Source: Diphasiastrum complanatum (lineage: Eukaryota > Streptophyta > Lycopodiopsida > Lycopodiales > Lycopodiaceae). From it: a stretch of 64,000 nucleotides of DNA. The notes below the pieces were generated by a model that saw only the letters and a list, made by a program, of their open reading frames with translations, was not told the DNA's origin and searched no databases. The position numbers and the translations under genes are program-made. Shown in pieces: positions 60,772-64,000 of the stretch (positions are counted from its first letter, which is position 1; every line of letters starts with the position of its first letter). The stretch spans positions 77,688,580 to 77,752,579 of the forward strand of contig CM055096.1 of the NCBI GenBank assembly GCA_029204225.1. Reading direction: 5' to 3'.

Positions 60772-61270
60772 AAATGTTTAGCATAGATGGGGTCTAGCCG
60801 TATGTGGCTGACTGTTGCTATTTAATGTTCATCAGTAGATGAGGTAGTATTTAGTGTCTGGCATGGTGTAAAGAACAGCCCCAGCCGTATGCGGTGGGAA
60901 TACGTATTGTAGTTTTGATACATCTGTTGAATTAATGTACGGTGTGTTTTTTGTGCAATGCGTGCCTTGTGTATTGCAATTTGATGTATGTGATTATGAA
61001 ATGCCATCAGGGGGGTTGTATTTCTGTGTTCTGCATATGCTCTCAAACTCTGTACTGAAAACTAATTGAAAACACGCACACACCATTTGAAGTAAAACTG
61101 CAAGTAGAACATCACAATTACAAATTGACAAATACACATTGTGCAGTGAATAGAATACGTCCAACACCAAATATAATATGAAGATTGGTCTGAATACAGT
61201 GTTCGACCATCTGGCCGCCAAACATGGAACGTGATATCAAACTGCTAAAAATAAAATGACGGAGCTACAA
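60772..61270. other. Spacer between two convergent genes
   Basis: About 500 bases of 3' flanking DNA shared by the 108-codon ORF (plus) and the hAT-like gene (minus). A T-rich GGTGTGTTTTTTGTG lies near 60940. An ATTTTATTTTT stretch on the minus strand lies near 61250 and may serve as a poly(A) signal region. Confidence 0.4.
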
Positions 61271-64000
61271 TCAATGCTCTGTCTCAAACTCAGATGAATG
61301 CTCCGGAGACAACTTAGGGCCCCGAGCTGACTCTCGCAACTGATATCTATGTCTGTCTGGTACTGGCATGGGCTGTGTATCCGAAGGGAAAGAGTCGTCA
61401 TCCTCATCCTCCCAATCTGCCTCCGCATCAGCCCCCAAGTAGGCTAAACCAACAACACCTGCTGCAGCTGGCTGTAATACAGCACCTCTACCAGCAACTG
61501 GAGCGTTGCAAGGTCGTCCTCTCTTCCCTGGCAGTTTCTGTGCCCTGCCTTTCTTGTTCGGTGCACCCTTGGGCCTTCCTGGCCTCTTGCAGACGAGGGG
61601 AGCCGTCAATGCCTCATCACCCCCATGTAGATCACCTGGATGACTAGGCTGAGCCCAAGCTGCGGCCGGCTGGGATAGAGTAGCCAAAGATGGGTGTCCC
61701 TGTGCAGCTGATAGTGGAGGATAGGTCCGAGGAGTGTGTGCCCGTAGGCCTACTGCTGGTGGAGGAACTAGATGTGGAGGGGCCGTCCCTGTAGGAGGCA
61801 AGTACAGCGGTGATAAGTACTGAAAGGGGCGCTGTGGTGGACGGTACTGGTACATCCTGGGTGCTGCCAAAGGAGGAGGATGTGCTGTGGGTGCTGCCAA
61901 AGGAGGAGCCAGTGCCATGGGTGCTGCCAATGGAGGAGGATGTGCCGTGGGTGCTGCCACTGGAGGAGCGTCTGTAGATGTGGGTGCTGCAAGAGAAGAT
62001 CTGGGCACAGATGGTGGCCTGCCATGGAGACCTGCTGCTGCAAAAGTGGATGGCGATGAAGGGGCTGCAGGCCTCAACGGTATCGGTGGCACTGGAGGTG
62101 CTGTGCGGCGCACATACACCCTCTGAGGAACTGCAGGCACCTCGTGTAGCTGCTCTGGCTGAGACTCTGTGTAGGGCATGCTGGCTAGAGAGAATGGGGG
62201 TGCCCTGACGCTCGACATCTGCTGGGCCTCTGAATCCAAGTCTACAATCAAGTCGTCCAGCTGGGCATCCGAATACAAATGGTCTGGGCTCTGGGACTCA
62301 TCATGAGCACCATCCTCGGGAACATCCCGTGCCTCATCCTGTGCACCATGCGGACCCGGCATGGCCTCCCAATCGGTACAATCAAAGTCATCTGGTGACT
62401 CCTCTGGTGTGCTGTCATAGAAATGCCTATGGCTCTGTGATGCACGCATCCAAGCAGCTACGGAAGGTAAACCCAAATCAGTCTGCCCCCTATCAAGAGC
62501 CTCCTCCATCATATCAACATAAGAAGGTATGCCACTGGCCCCCCCTGTGTGCCCTGCCCGTCTCTCGGTATAATCTGTGGCATGTGTCCCACCTCTACCA
62601 CGTGATGCACCTATGACCCCTACTCTAGGCGTGTGCCCAACACCTGTATCATATGCCTCATCTCGTTTTGATCTGGCGAACACAACCCGAATAGGCTCAT
62701 CTTCATCCTGATCATCCTCTGACACTGGCTCATCTGCCTCGTACAATGGGGGCTCTCTGTGCTCAAGCCCAAGCTCTCTCTCTCTCTCTCTCTCTCTCAT
62801 CTCGGCAAGCTCCCTCTCTCTCTCTGCCATCAACTGTGTGCCCAGGTCATCTGCAGGCATGGGATGGGTGCTGTCCGTAGGCAAGTCAACCTGGCGCTCC
62901 AAATTGGATATCTTCGTCTGCAAGGTTTAAAATTGGCATGTCAGATAAACAACTCTATCAAGAAATGAAACCAACATACCAGGAGTCAACCAACATGCTA
63001 TGAAAGGTTAGCTTATCACCTGCAATGCGCTCGTAATGGTCGGAAGTCTCCTGGCGAGACGTGCGTTGGTGCTACAGAACACCAACCGCTCCAACTGACT
63101 CACTGACAACCGGTTTCTTCTCCTCATGTAAATGAGTGCCCATGTGCTCCAATTACGCTCACACACGGAGGTAGCACAATCCTGTGGTGCGTGCATTGAA
63201 ATACTTCAGCACATTGTCTTCAACGAAACACAACAATGGAGGATAAAATGAGATGCATACCTGAGAAAGGATACGCAGTGCAAGACGCTGTATAGATGGG
63301 TATGTGCTACCGAACATGGTCCACCAGGTAATGGGTAGCTGCCTCCTCTCTGGATCCTGAGCAGCCGGGTGGCCGAATGTGCCCATGCCGAAACGAAATG
63401 CAGCGAGCTCCTCCATGAGCCTGATAGGATCCAAACCTATGTGTGGACCCACCCTGTGAATGTACTGAAGCCAATCGGCCTCGAGCTCCCTGTCTGCGAT
63501 CTGTGTCAGAGAGAGGAAGAGGGGATGCAGCATGTGTGCAACGCTGTGGATACTCCTGTGGAAGTAGTTCCACCGCGTCTCCCAGATGAACTTCAGCTCT
63601 GTCATCCTGTAAGAGAGAGGCATGTGGTTTAGGGCATTATGAAAAAATGTAACATCGACAGAAAAACAAACTAGCAAACACTGAAAAGATAAAGAACAAT
63701 CACAACACTGTACCGCTTACCTCTCTGGCTGCAAGATGGGCAGCTGCAGGAACTGTCCAATCCGGTCCATGAGCTCATATACCAGTCCAAGTGTCGACCC
63801 CTCGCTGTCAGCCATGCGGAGCACAATGTAAAGTAATCGAAGCAGTCCTGACAATGTCTGTGCATCCCTCCAAAACTGGTCTCCCCTCACCATGAAAGAA
63901 AAGTGCTCCCCATCCTCAGTGCACGAAAATGTACTGGCACCCCAAAGATCATTGGCAACCATCTGTAGAAGCTGGGCCCTGCACCTGATCAGACGGTCGA
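61271..64000 (-). CDS. hAT-type transposase-like gene with AT-hook tail (5' end off window)
   Basis: Four exons read without a stop: A 64000-63721 (continuing beyond the window), B 63606-63261, C 63181-63020 and D 62917-61271. All three introns have GT-AG ends (donors GTAAGC, GTATGC and GTGATA) and preserve frame. Exons A-C encode FWRDAQTLSGLLRLLYIVLR, then ITWWTMFGSTYPSIQRLALR and CATSVCERNWSTW, then RRRNRLSVSQLERLVF. This is the C-terminal hAT dimerisation region of DUF659-type transposases. Exon D adds 548 residues after that domain: a short helix, an RE-repeat, acidic stretches, Pro/Ala repeats (AAPTAHPPPLAAP) and two AT-hook cores, KRPGRPKG and GKRGRPC, near 61590-61505. Most hAT proteins end soon after the dimer domain. 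The gene may be an active transposase or a domesticated one; the catalytic part lies outside the window. Confidence 0.8.

Overview
The window is nuclear DNA from a land plant. The anchor is an intact plant-type ankyrin plus tandem CCCH zinc-finger gene (CDS 36591-38936). It is surrounded by decayed Ty1/copia and Ty3/gypsy retrotransposons, CACTA and hAT DNA-transposon sequence, very long GA, AC and AT/GT microsatellites, and a split Penelope-like reverse transcriptase. A Penelope-like element lacking a visible endonuclease, together with this repeat load, fits a fern better than a flowering plant. That is an inference; no marker here fixes the species.

Layout. Positions 46-3714: an old minus-strand LTR element whose right LTR is cut by a copia LTR. 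3715-6862: minus-strand copia (3' LTR, RNase H, RT, integrase), itself cut by a plus-strand LTR plus gag fragment (6863-8272). 8302-9009: a lone minus-strand LTR. 9290-12470: plus-strand gypsy (leader, gag, protease, start of RT), followed by an inverted relative of its leader (12890-13550). 13552-24620: a minus-strand Penelope-like gene split by a 9 kb copia-type insertion (14993-23948) with matching AAGTT target-site duplications. That insertion holds a second complete nested copia deletion derivative (16543-18347, target-site duplication AATGG) and a CACTA end. 25400-33252: a plus-strand copia split by a young non-autonomous LTR element (27112-31868, target-site duplication CTTTG) that carries two ORFs but no polymerase. 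33253-35540: intergenic. 35540-39700: the CCCH gene with promoter, probable 5'-leader intron and a triplicated 3' flank. 39700-43950: intergenic tandem duplications and a GC-rich repeat block. 43957-48790: a nearly complete but mutated minus-strand gypsy. 49586-49987: a SKP1-like pseudogene, then GA repeats and telomere-like DNA. 50120-55800: mostly unassigned. 55820-57740: minus-strand CACTA transposase remains. 58270-59450: copia fragments. 59750-64000: palindromic DNA, tandem repeats, a 108-codon ORF, and an intact spliced hAT-type transposase gene running off the right edge.

Only four coding units look undamaged: the CCCH gene, the 307-codon ORF inside the non-autonomous LTR element, the 108-codon ORF at 60445, and the hAT-like gene. 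Much of the rest is a stack of nested insertions, and several can be ordered in time because removing the inner element rejoins the reading frame of the outer one. The best candidates for something undescribed are the hAT-type gene with a fused 548-residue proline-rich AT-hook tail facing a small charged ORF (59750-64000), the 307-residue ORF with no polymerase beside it, and the Penelope-like element.
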